A stretch of 7,124 bases of DNA from Thermoleophilaceae bacterium. Lineage in GTDB: Bacteria > Actinomycetota > Thermoleophilia > Solirubrobacterales > Thermoleophilaceae. The DNA lies in NCBI GenBank assembly GCA_013812485.1, contig JACCTJ010000306.1, forward strand, positions 1 to 7,124, in the 5' to 3' direction. The translations under genes were made by a program, and so were the position numbers. Below are positions 1 through 6,672 of the stretch, one piece after another. Position 1 is the first letter of the stretch; each line of letters starts with the position of its first letter. The notes under the pieces are model-generated. The model made no database searches. It saw only the letters and a program-made list of their open reading frames with translations, and was not told the origin of the DNA.

Positions 1-348
1 GTCCCCGCGCACCTGCTCACGCGCGAGGCGCTGGCCCTCTACCGCTCGAAGCTGACCGAGGACGGAGTGCTGGCCATGCACATCTCGAACCGCTACCTCG
101 ACCTCGAGCCGGTGGTCGCCGCGCTCGCCTCCGACGCGGGACTCAGCTGCCTCACTCGCGAAGAGCAGCGACGCGCGCCCGTTCGCGTCCCGGGCAAGAT
201 CCCGTCGCACTGGGCGGTGATGGCCGAGCGCCCGACCGCGCTCGCGCGACTGGCCGCCGACCCGCGTTGGCGCCCTTGTCGGCGGTCCCCCGGGGAGCGG
301 GTGTGGACCGATGACTTCTCGAACATCGTCGGGGCGCTCGATCCGTGA
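1..348 (+). CDS. Spermidine-synthase-like protein, C-terminal part (gene enters from the left)
   Basis: The reading frame is open from the first base and stops at TGA 346-348, leaving 115 residues of a longer protein. The segment resembles the C-terminal half of the methyltransferase-fold domain of spermidine synthase-like proteins, often fused to an MFS-type membrane region: PAHLLTREAL near the start, GVLAMHISNRYLDLEPVV at about residues 23-40, and a closing WTDDFSNIVGAL. Members with an intact catalytic core move an aminopropyl group from decarboxylated S-adenosylmethionine to putrescine; many fused actinobacterial members have no proven substrate. The AdoMet-binding and catalytic residues lie outside the window, so activity and any membrane part cannot be judged. 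The Met at base 76 and the upstream TTG/CTG-type codons are internal, because similarity to the family runs through them. It is followed by a hairpin and a 186-nt spacer. Confidence 0.8.
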   Translation, partial: VPAHLLTREALALYRSKLTEDGVLAMHISNRYLDLEPVVAALASDAGLSCLTREEQRRAPVRVPGKIPSHWAVMAERPTALARLAADPRWRPCRRSPGERVWTDDFSNIVGALDP

Positions 349-371
349 GGCTCGCCCGGTTCAGCCGAGCC
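349..371 (+). terminator. Possible hairpin terminator after the spermidine-synthase-like gene
   Basis: GGCTCG (349-354) can pair with CGAGCC (366-371) around an 11-nt loop, starting at the base after the stop codon. No T-run follows, so it may be a U-less terminator of the kind proposed in GC-rich actinobacteria, or chance pairing. Confidence 0.3.
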
Positions 372-509
372 ACACGGCCAGCGCCGTCATGGTGCAGATC
401 TCCCCAAGCGGTTCTGAGACAGCCCCTGTAGCTTGACCCTGGGCGGGCGCGGTTGAAGTCCATCCGTGACCGTGACCCGGCAGCTGGGCTCGGTCTGAGC
501 GCGGACCGC
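372..509. other. Non-coding spacer with no recognisable gene
   Basis: This stretch lies between two convergent genes. I see no family-like protein on either strand, no tRNA fold and no repeat. Open frames crossing it are shadows with arginine- and serine-rich, low-complexity translations typical of GC-rich DNA. Confidence 0.5.
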
Positions 510-530
510 GGCGGGCGGCCGCCTCCCGCC
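510..530 (-). terminator. Hairpin just downstream of the DsrE-like gene
   Basis: GGCGGG (510-515) and CCCGCC (525-530) form a six-base GC-only stem with a nine-base loop. It begins four bases past the TAA stop (535-537) of the minus-strand gene. Position and stability suit a terminator, but no U-tract follows. Confidence 0.4.
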
Positions 531-534
531 TCGG

Positions 535-900
535 TTAGAGCGTGATGACGTGGTCGGGCGGGTTGCCCGCGAGCGCCCCGTAGAGATCGGGAAAGCACCC
601 GACCTTGACGCCGTCCACGGTGCCGACCGGCGTCGCCGCCCTCGGCCCGCCCTTGGCGAGCCCGCGCGCGATCGCGCACTGGTCGCAGAGCATGAGGAGC
701 ATCCCCTGCTCCTGCGCGACCCTGGCGAGGCGCTCACCGTGCGGGTCGCCGGCGCGCAGCAGGTACGTGTTGTCGTCGAAGAAGAACATTCCCACGACCT
801 CCACCCCGTGCGAGCCGTCCTCGAGCTGGGGCAGGATCATCTGCCCGAGCTTGTAGCTCGCGGTGTGGCCGGAGGTCGAGAAGACGTAGGCGACCTTCAT
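535..900 (-). CDS. DsrE-like small protein with CxxC motif
   Basis: This 121-residue protein begins MKVAYVFSTSGHTASYKLGQ, a beta strand followed by a small-residue turn and helix as in DsrE/DsrF/TusD-like sulfur-relay proteins. Candidate redox or persulfide residues are C72 and C75 (CDQC, residues 72-75) and C102 (VGCFPDLY, 100-107). The acidic and aromatic stretch GMFFFDDNTYLL (37-48) lies between them. From memory it resembles the family named 'DsrE-related protein SaoD', but I could not check this. DsrE-fold proteins generally carry or transfer sulfur on cysteine in the cytoplasm; no substrate can be assigned here, and I see no Tus, Dsr or other sulfur-relay partner next to it. ATG 898-900 is chosen because family-like sequence begins there; the 60 upstream in-frame residues are low-complexity and lie antisense to the divergent oxidoreductase. 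A TAGTCT box ends 10 nt upstream and no Shine-Dalgarno is visible. Confidence 0.8.
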   Translation of the reverse strand: MKVAYVFSTSGHTASYKLGQMILPQLEDGSHGVEVVGMFFFDDNTYLLRAGDPHGERLARVAQEQGMLLMLCDQCAIARGLAKGGPRAATPVGTVDGVKVGCFPDLYGALAGNPPDHVITL

Positions 901-910
901 GGGGCGCGGC

Positions 911-916
911 AGACTA
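911..916 (-). promoter_or_regulatory. Candidate -10 box TAGTCT for a leaderless DsrE-like transcript
   Basis: On the minus strand TAGTCT matches the TAnnnT actinobacterial -10 core and ends 10 nt before the ATG at 900. No -35 element or Shine-Dalgarno is evident. Transcription from this box would begin at or very near the start codon. Confidence 0.5.
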
Positions 917-945
917 ACGAGCGCTGGGCGGCGGCTCGCGCTCGC

Positions 946-951
946 TAGGGT
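946..951 (+). promoter_or_regulatory. Candidate -10 box TAGGGT for a leaderless MDR oxidoreductase transcript
   Basis: TAGGGT ends 10 nt before GTG 962. It could be read as a weak Shine-Dalgarno (AGGG), but the same TAnnnT placement before other starts in this window favours a -10 box. It lies back to back with the minus-strand box at 911-916. Confidence 0.5.
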
Positions 952-961
952 CCGTCTCACC

Positions 962-1912
962 GTGCGCGCCATCGCCATAGACGAGTTCGGCGGCAACGAT
1001 CGCCTCGAGCTCAAGGACGTCGCCGACCCCAAGCTCGGTCCCGACGGGGTGCTCATCCGCATCCGTGGCGCCGGCCTCAACCCCGTCGATCACAAAATCC
1101 GCGAAGGATCGCTCGACGCCGCCTTCCCGCACGTCTTCCCGCTTGTGCTCGGCTGGGACGCGGCCGGAGTCGTCGAGGCTGTGGGCCCGGCGGTAGTGCG
1201 GTTCGCGCCCGGCGACGAGGTCTTCGCCTACTGTCGAAAGCACTTCGTGGGCGAGGGCACCTACGGGGAGTACGTGGTCGTGCCCGAGGACTTCGCGGCG
1301 CCCAAGCCCGAGTCGATCGACTTCGTCCGCGCGAGCGCCGTCCCGCTCGCCGCGCTGACCGCGTGGCAGGCGCTGGTCGAGGCGACCGCCGTGCGCGCGG
1401 GCGAGACGGTGCTGGTTCACGGCGCGGCCGGAGGGGTCGGCGCCTTTGCGGTGCAGATCGCCCGCGCGCGGGGCGCCCAGGTGATCGGCACGGCGTCGAG
1501 CGCCAAGCACGACTTTCTCCGCGACCTCGGGGCGAGCGAGCAGATCGACTACACCGAGGTCGACTTCGTCGAGGCGGTCCGCGACTCCCACCCCGACGGC
1601 ATCCACGTCGTCTTCGACCTGTTCGGCGGCGACACCCTGCGGCGCAGCGTCGACGCTCTCGCCGACGGTGGGCGCATCGTCTCCCTCGCCGAGCCCCCGG
1701 TCGACGACCACTTCCGCCAGCGTGAGATCAAGCCGGCCTACGTGTTCGTGCGACCGAGCGGCAGCCAGCTCGCCGAGCTCTCGCGCCTGATCGACGGCGG
1801 GGAGATCCGCGTCGAGCTCGAGGCGAGCTACCCGCTCGCCGAGGCCGCCCAGGCGCTCGAGCGACTCGAGACCGGACGCGTGCAGGGGAAGCTGGCGCTC
1901 GAGCTCGAGTGA
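962..1912 (+). CDS. Zinc-independent MDR oxidoreductase (NADPH:quinone reductase-like)
   Basis: This 316-residue protein (GTG start) belongs to the medium-chain dehydrogenase/reductase superfamily, quinone oxidoreductase branch. The GroES-like N-terminal domain carries AGLNPVDHKIREG (residues 37-49) and GWDAAGVVEAVG (64-75). GWDAAG stands where zinc alcohol dehydrogenases have their GHE ligand motif, so catalytic zinc is not expected. The Rossmann domain has the nucleotide-binding loop GAAGGVG (154-160), and TASSAK (177-182) is where NADPH-preferring members hold the 2'-phosphate. Such enzymes reduce quinones or activated C=C bonds with NADPH in the cytoplasm; the substrate cannot be told from sequence. 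Length is normal for the family. The frame stays open upstream to 899, but homology begins at VRAIAIDEFGG, and a longer form would overlap the divergent gene's promoter. The VOC gene follows after 49 nt with its own promoter-like box. Confidence 0.9.
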   Translation: MRAIAIDEFGGNDRLELKDVADPKLGPDGVLIRIRGAGLNPVDHKIREGSLDAAFPHVFPLVLGWDAAGVVEAVGPAVVRFAPGDEVFAYCRKHFVGEGTYGEYVVVPEDFAAPKPESIDFVRASAVPLAALTAWQALVEATAVRAGETVLVHGAAGGVGAFAVQIARARGAQVIGTASSAKHDFLRDLGASEQIDYTEVDFVEAVRDSHPDGIHVVFDLFGGDTLRRSVDALADGGRIVSLAEPPVDDHFRQREIKPAYVFVRPSGSQLAELSRLIDGGEIRVELEASYPLAEAAQALERLETGRVQGKLALELE

Positions 1913-1937
1913 GCGCAGGCCGGCGGGCGCGCTGCGC
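1913..1937 (+). terminator. Possible hairpin after the MDR gene
   Basis: GCGCAG (1913-1918) pairs with CTGCGC (1932-1937) around a 13-nt GC-rich loop, immediately after the stop codon and before the -10-like box of the next gene. There is no T-run; it may attenuate readthrough into the VOC gene. Confidence 0.3.
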
Positions 1938-1947
1938 CGGGTCGGCG

Positions 1948-1953
1948 TAGGAT
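1948..1953 (+). promoter_or_regulatory. Candidate -10 box TAGGAT for a leaderless VOC transcript
   Basis: TAGGAT ends 8 nt before ATG 1962, leaving no room for a conventional 5' leader. AGGA within it could act as a Shine-Dalgarno in a transcript read through from the MDR gene, so dual use is possible. Confidence 0.5.
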
Positions 1954-1961
1954 TGCGGCTC

Positions 1962-2321
1962 ATGATCAACGGACTCGACTTCATCGCCGTTCCCTCGCAG
2001 GACTCCGAGCGCTCCCGCAGCTTCTACATCGACACCCTCGGGCTACGGCCCGACGAGCACGGCCGCTTCGAGGCCTGGGCCGGCAACACGTGCTTCGGCA
2101 TCTGGGAGCCGGCGCAGATGGGGATCGAGTTCGCTCCGCAGAAGAACGGGCCCCCCGCCCTGCACGTGGACGACGTGGCGGCGGCGCGCTCCGAGCTCGA
2201 GGCCAAGGGGGTCGAGTTCTTCGGCGAGACGTTGGACACGGGCGTCTGTCACATGGCCTTCTTCGCGGACCCGGACGGCAACGACCTCATGCTGCACCAC
2301 CGCTACGCCCCGTACGCCTGA
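1962..2321 (+). CDS. Glyoxalase/bleomycin-resistance (VOC) fold protein, metal ligands apparently lost
   Basis: This 119-residue protein has one VOC domain made of two beta-alpha-beta-beta-beta modules. Module one has SRSFYIDTLGL (residues 18-28); module two has PALHVDDVAAARSELEAKG (65-83) and ends FFADPDGNDLML (100-111). VOC enzymes normally bind a divalent metal and act on lactoylglutathione, catechols, fosfomycin or similar substrates; others only bind ligands. Here the first-strand position usually His is F7, and the Glu expected in the closing DPDGNxxEL pattern is M110, so metal-dependent catalysis looks doubtful. H68 of HVDD remains. ATG 1962 is chosen over an in-frame TTG at 1953 because the domain begins directly after it. 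The last 35 nt overlap, tail to tail, the end of the minus-strand repeat protein. Function beyond the fold is unknown. Confidence 0.85.
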   Translation: MINGLDFIAVPSQDSERSRSFYIDTLGLRPDEHGRFEAWAGNTCFGIWEPAQMGIEFAPQKNGPPALHVDDVAAARSELEAKGVEFFGETLDTGVCHMAFFADPDGNDLMLHHRYAPYA

Positions 2322-2586
2322 GCGCCGGCTCCAGGATCTCGCCTACGTACCGCTCGCGCACGGCCCGCGGCTGGCGCATCATCCATACCTGACGCAGCAG
2401 CTCGGGGTCACCGACCTGGTCGAGCACCTCGGACACGTAGCTCTCGCGCACGGCGCGGGGTTGGCTGAGCATCCAGCGCTCCTCGGGAGCCGACGCCCTG
2501 CTGGCGGCTGCCCGGCGCAGGAAGCTCGGGCCGAGTAGCACGCGCCGCTCCAGCCGCCGTCGTGTGGTGGAGCCGCCGAGCGCCAT
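2287..2586 (-). CDS. Unrecognised 99-residue protein with two 30-residue repeats
   Basis: I do not recognise a family. The N-terminal third is basic (TRRRLERR at residues 8-15). Two similar units follow: W38 with MLSQPRAVRESYVSEVLD (39-56), and W68 with MMRQPRAVRERYVGEILE (69-86), exactly 30 residues apart and probably helical. Over the QPRAVRExYV core the two copies differ at five codons, four of them synonymous (CAA/CAG, CCC/CCG, CGC/CGG, GTG/GTA), as expected for a translated, protein-constrained duplication. No signal peptide or membrane segment is visible, so it is probably cytoplasmic. It lies 50 nt downstream of arfB on the same strand and may be cotranscribed. Its end overlaps the VOC gene by 35 nt, convergently. 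ATG 2584-2586 is the likely start, but it has no clear Shine-Dalgarno; a degenerate TGAACT lies 7 nt upstream. The start is less certain than the repeat region. Confidence 0.65.
   Translation of the reverse strand: MALGGSTTRRRLERRVLLGPSFLRRAAASRASAPEERWMLSQPRAVRESYVSEVLDQVGDPELLRQVWMMRQPRAVRERYVGEILEPALRRTGRSGGAA
2329..2385 (-). repeat. Repeat unit 2 of the 99-residue protein
   Basis: Encodes W68 to E86 (begins WMMRQPRAVRE). It lies 90 nt from unit 1 with the reading frame preserved. Confidence 0.75.
2419..2475 (-). repeat. Repeat unit 1 of the 99-residue protein
   Basis: Encodes W38 to D56 (begins WMLSQPRAVRE). It shares QPRAVRE, YV and a following acidic/hydrophobic tail (SEVLD against GEILE) with unit 2. 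Confidence 0.75.
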
Positions 2587-2636
2587 GATGATCAGTTCAG
2601 CACGCGATCCGCGCCCGTCCGAGGACTCCGTCGGCG

Positions 2637-3053
2637 CTACCCGTCCTGGGAGGGCGGGCGCCGGCGCTCGGCCTTGCGCGCCCCCGTCCGCCGCTTGGTC
2701 TCGAGCCGCCGCTTACGCGCGGCCCGACTCGGCCGGGTCGAGCGCCGCGTCGGGGCCACGTACAGCGCGTCCGCCAGGCGCTCTCGCAGGCGCTCGAGCG
2801 CGACCTCACGGTTTCGGGCCTGGCCGCGCGCCTCCTGGGCCACCGCGCGCGGGCGCGGGCCGAGCCGCTCGACTATCCGGGCCTTGTGCGCGTCCCCCAG
2901 CGCGGTCGAGGCGGCCACGTCGAAGACCGCCTCCACCCGCGAGGCGGTGACGTTGGCGTGCTGGCCGCCGGGCCCGGACGAGCGGCTCGCGCGCAGCTCG
3001 ATCTCGGCCAGGGGCACGCTCACCCCTGGCGCGATGGGCATCGGGTCATCCAT
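2637..3053 (-). CDS. arfB: ArfB/YaeJ-type peptidyl-tRNA hydrolase, ribosome rescue
   Basis: This 138-residue protein has the class-I release factor catalytic loop in [16 protein letters not shown] (residues 25-40), with GGQ at 29-31. It lacks the codon-recognition domains of RF1/RF2. The C-terminus is strongly basic (RKRR at 113-116, KRR at 120-122, RKAERRR at 126-132), matching the tail that ArfB threads into the empty mRNA channel of stalled ribosomes. ArfB then hydrolyses the peptidyl-tRNA ester and frees ribosomes stuck on mRNAs lacking stop codons. Length is close to the E. coli protein (about 140 residues). ATG 3051-3053 is used; the in-frame ATG at 3039-3041 (MPIAPG) is possible. A longer frame running to 3278 is antisense to typA and rejected. 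A -10-like CATCAT lies 8 nt upstream but matches TAnnnT poorly. Divergent from typA across 43 nt, with the repeat protein 50 nt downstream. Confidence 0.9.
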   Translation of the reverse strand: MDDPMPIAPGVSVPLAEIELRASRSSGPGGQHANVTASRVEAVFDVAASTALGDAHKARIVERLGPRPRAVAQEARGQARNREVALERLRERLADALYVAPTRRSTRPSRAARKRRLETKRRTGARKAERRRPPSQDG

Positions 3054-3082
3054 GCCGGTCGATGATGCCCGAGACGCGGCTC

Positions 3083-3088
3083 TAGGCT
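3083..3088 (+). promoter_or_regulatory. Candidate -10 box TAGGCT for a leaderless typA transcript
   Basis: TAGGCT ends 8 nt before GTG 3097, inside the 43-nt gap to divergent arfB. There is no purine-rich Shine-Dalgarno at a usable distance from the GTG. Confidence 0.55.
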
Positions 3089-3096
3089 CAGCGGTC

Positions 3097-4938
<1,842 letters not shown>

Positions 4939-4941
<3 letters not shown>

Positions 4942-4954
4942 GCGCCCGGGCTCA
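4939..4954. terminator. Small palindromic hairpin between convergent typA and fabD
   Basis: TGAGC (4939-4943, including the typA stop) pairs with GCTCA (4950-4954) around GCCCGG. Being palindromic it could serve both convergent transcripts, but the stem is only five pairs and there is no T-run. Confidence 0.3.
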
Positions 4955-4984
4955 GGTGAGCGTGCGGCCGGGCCTTAGCTGCCG

Positions 4985-5845
4985 CTAGGAACCGGAAGCC
5001 TCGGCCGGCTCCGGCGCGGTAACTTCGACGTCGTCGAGGCTGTGCTTCACGAGGCCGGACAGGACCTTCCCGGGCCCGGTCTCCACGAAGCTGCGCCCGC
5101 CGGCGGCGTGAACGGCGTGCAGGACCTCGACCCAGCGTACGGGCGACACGAGCGCCTTCGCCAGGCAGTCGCGGGGGTCGTCGTCGAAGGGGGCGGCCGT
5201 GACGCACGAGTACACGGGAGCGCGCGGCTGTCGCACCTCGATCTCCCCCATCGCCGCCAGGAAGGGCTCCACGACGTGCTCGAGCAGTGGAGAGTGGAAG
5301 GCGCCGGCGACCGGCAGCCGCTTGACCCGCAGACCCGATTCGCTCGCCTCGGCCTCGGCCTCGGCCGCCTCGATCCCGGCGTCGGGACCGGAGAGGACGA
5401 TCTGCTTCGGGGCGTTGTCGTTGGCGACCACGAGGTCGTGACGCGCGGCCAGCGCCTCGGCCTCGGTGCGCTCGGCGCGCACTGCCAGCATGCCGCCCGG
5501 AGTCTCGGCCGCCGCGCGGTCCATCAGCCGCCCGCGCTCGGCGACGATCTGAAGCCCGTCCTCCTCGCTCAGGGCGCCGGCCGCCACGAGCGCGGTGATC
5601 TCACCGAGCGAGTGGCCCGCGTAGAGGTCGGCGTCGGGGCGCCCGAGGCGCTCGAGCCCGGCGATGGCGGCGCAGAAGATGGCGGGCTGCGCGAACCGCG
5701 TGCCATCCGCCACCCGTGCGAAAGGGTCCTCACCCACGATGGCGGTGACGCGCTCGGCCAGGTCCGGACGCAGCTCGGCGACCGTCGCGGCCATCTCGGG
5801 CTCCTGGCTGCCCTGGCCGGGAAACAAGAGGACGAAAGAGCCCAT
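4985..5845 (-). CDS. fabD: Malonyl-CoA:acyl-carrier-protein transacylase FabD
   Basis: This 286-residue protein transfers malonyl from CoA to the phosphopantetheine of ACP, supplying extender units for type II fatty acid synthesis in the cytoplasm. It has FPGQGSQ (residues 8-14, Q11 in the oxyanion hole), the nucleophile elbow GHSLGE (77-82, S79), the substrate carboxylate-binding arginine in ERGRLM (103-108, R104), and the catalytic histidine in GAFHSP (181-186, H184). ETGPGKVLSGL (255-265) is the usual C-terminal motif. Residues 159-170 hold an Ala/Glu-rich insertion. The start is ATG 5843-5845, set by FVLLFPGQGSQ and by an AAGGA Shine-Dalgarno 7 nt upstream; a 12-residue upstream extension is unlikely. 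No fabH, acpP or fabF lies next to it within the window, which is unusual for fabD. A PKS/trans-AT acyltransferase is a less likely alternative, given the compact single domain and canonical motifs. Confidence 0.93.
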   Translation of the reverse strand: MGSFVLLFPGQGSQEPEMAATVAELRPDLAERVTAIVGEDPFARVADGTRFAQPAIFCAAIAGLERLGRPDADLYAGHSLGEITALVAAGALSEEDGLQIVAERGRLMDRAAAETPGGMLAVRAERTEAEALAARHDLVVANDNAPKQIVLSGPDAGIEAAEAEAEASESGLRVKRLPVAGAFHSPLLEHVVEPFLAAMGEIEVRQPRAPVYSCVTAAPFDDDPRDCLAKALVSPVRWVEVLHAVHAAGGRSFVETGPGKVLSGLVKHSLDDVEVTAPEPAEASGS

Positions 5846-5852
5846 CCCTGCG

Positions 5853-5857
5853 TCCTT
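5853..5857 (-). promoter_or_regulatory. Shine-Dalgarno AAGGA of fabD
   Basis: AAGGA on the minus strand ends 7 nt before ATG 5845 and decides between this start and the in-frame ATG 12 codons upstream. It contrasts with the SD-less starts elsewhere in the window. Confidence 0.6.
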
Positions 5858-5892
5858 ACCCGTTAGCGCGCCCGTTTGCACGGGCCCAGCGC

Positions 5893-5919
5893 CGCGATAC
5901 CCCCGGCGAGGGGTACGCG
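5893..5919. promoter_or_regulatory. Bulged 10-bp inverted repeat upstream of fabD
   Basis: CGCG-(A)-TACCCC (5893-5903) faces GGGGTACGCG (5910-5919) across the loop CGGCGA, giving ten pairs with one bulged A. It lies in the divergent fabD/YceI gap, with its near edge 48 nt before the fabD ATG. It could be a dimeric repressor/activator site (fatty-acid genes in actinobacteria are regulated this way) or a structured fabD 5' leader. No known operator was matched. Confidence 0.5.
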
Positions 5920-6059
5920 ATGGCTGGTCAGAGTGGTGTCGCTGGCTGCCGACGTCCTGCTCCTCGGGGGTCCGCCACGTCTGAGGCGATCGCCATGAGG
6001 AGAGTCACGAGCGCACCAAAGGGCAGCGAAGACGAGCGCCGGGGGCTCGGGCAGGCCGG
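5920..6059. other. Upstream region of the YceI gene, no supported gene
   Basis: Open frames on both strands cross this part of the 227-nt divergent gap. The plus-strand one would add 51 residues to the YceI protein, and the minus-strand one would give a 64-residue peptide overlapping the YceI start. Neither looks like a protein family and neither has a start signal, so I treat the region as non-coding. Confidence 0.5.
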
Positions 6060-6065
6060 TACGCT
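6060..6065 (+). promoter_or_regulatory. Candidate -10 box TACGCT for a leaderless YceI transcript
   Basis: TACGCT ends 7 nt before ATG 6073. No Shine-Dalgarno is present between the box and the ATG. An out-of-frame ATG at 6069 overlaps but opens only a shadow frame. Confidence 0.5.
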
Positions 6066-6072
6066 GGCATGC

Positions 6073-6603
6073 ATGACAACGCAGCAGGTCGGCCCGCAGA
6101 GCGGGACGCTGAAGGTCAACACGTACCGCGAGGGCGTCGCGCAGAAGCTCGGTCACGACCTGGTCATCGAGGTCGAGCAGTGGGACGCAACGGTCGACGC
6201 CGGTCCGGACGGCGCGATCCAGTCGGTCCAGCTGAACGCCGACCCGAGCTCGCTCCGGGTCCGCGAGGGGCACAACGGCGCCAAGGCTCTCACGGATAAG
6301 GACCTTAAGGACATTCACACGTCGATCGACGAGAAGGTCCTGGGCGGCAAGCCGATCGCGTTCGCCTCGACTGCGGTGGAGCCGCGCGACGATGGGGTGA
6401 CCGTTCGCGGCGAGCTGACGATGGCCCACACGACGCGCCCGGCCACCTTCGACATCGACGTGAGCGGGGACGGCCGCGTCGCCGGGACGCTGCCGGTGAC
6501 CCAGAGCGAGTGGGACATCAAGCCCTACAAGGCGTTCATGGGGACCCTGAAGGTGCGCGACACCGTCGAGATCGTCCTCGACGTGCAGCTGTCGGCCGAC
6601 TGA
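6073..6603 (+). CDS. YceI-domain protein, cytoplasmic form
   Basis: This 176-residue protein is a single YceI-like, lipocalin-type beta barrel. Family features are LGHDLVIEVEQWDAT (residues 26-40), the central GELTMAHTTRPATFDIDV (113-130), and the closing IKPYKAFMGTLKVRDTVEI (149-167). YceI proteins bind long isoprenoid or amphipathic lipids in the barrel; many proteobacterial members are secreted and stress-induced. Here no signal peptide follows ATG 6073 (MTTQQVGPQSGTLKV), so a cytoplasmic lipid- or isoprenoid-quinone-binding role is likelier. The frame is open back to 5920, but that stretch is arginine-rich, non-homologous and has no signal peptide. It is convergent with the DUF350 gene across 69 nt, and divergent from fabD. 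The ligand is unknown. Confidence 0.9.
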   Translation: MTTQQVGPQSGTLKVNTYREGVAQKLGHDLVIEVEQWDATVDAGPDGAIQSVQLNADPSSLRVREGHNGAKALTDKDLKDIHTSIDEKVLGGKPIAFASTAVEPRDDGVTVRGELTMAHTTRPATFDIDVSGDGRVAGTLPVTQSEWDIKPYKAFMGTLKVRDTVEIVLDVQLSAD

Positions 6604-6672
6604 GCCACCTCACCGCCTACGACCACCGATCGCCCGTAAACGGAATCACTTGACGAGAGCCCGACGCTCCGC

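Noticed and set aside
914..1984. 356-residue minus-strand open frame across the MDR gene
   Set aside because: Shadow of the MDR coding frame with no recognisable domain.
2564..2950. 128-residue plus-strand open frame
   Set aside because: Antisense to arfB; Ala/Pro/Arg-rich low-complexity translation with no family features.
2674..3096. N-terminal extension of typA by 141 residues in the open plus-strand frame
   Set aside because: The stretch is antisense to arfB, arginine/serine-rich and unlike any TypA; the family N-terminus starts at the GTG at 3097.
5846..5881. Earlier fabD start adding 12 residues
   Set aside because: The AAGGA Shine-Dalgarno at 5853-5857 lies inside this extension at proper spacing for the ATG at 5845, and the family begins near that ATG.
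5920..6072. N-terminal extension of the YceI protein by 51 residues
   Set aside because: Arginine-rich, no signal peptide and no start signal, while ATG 6073 has a TACGCT box at leaderless spacing.
5928..6122. Possible 64-residue minus-strand peptide with a short hydrophobic patch
   Set aside because: It overlaps the YceI start antisense, has no Shine-Dalgarno that I see, and the hydrophobic stretch is too short and interrupted to support a membrane protein.
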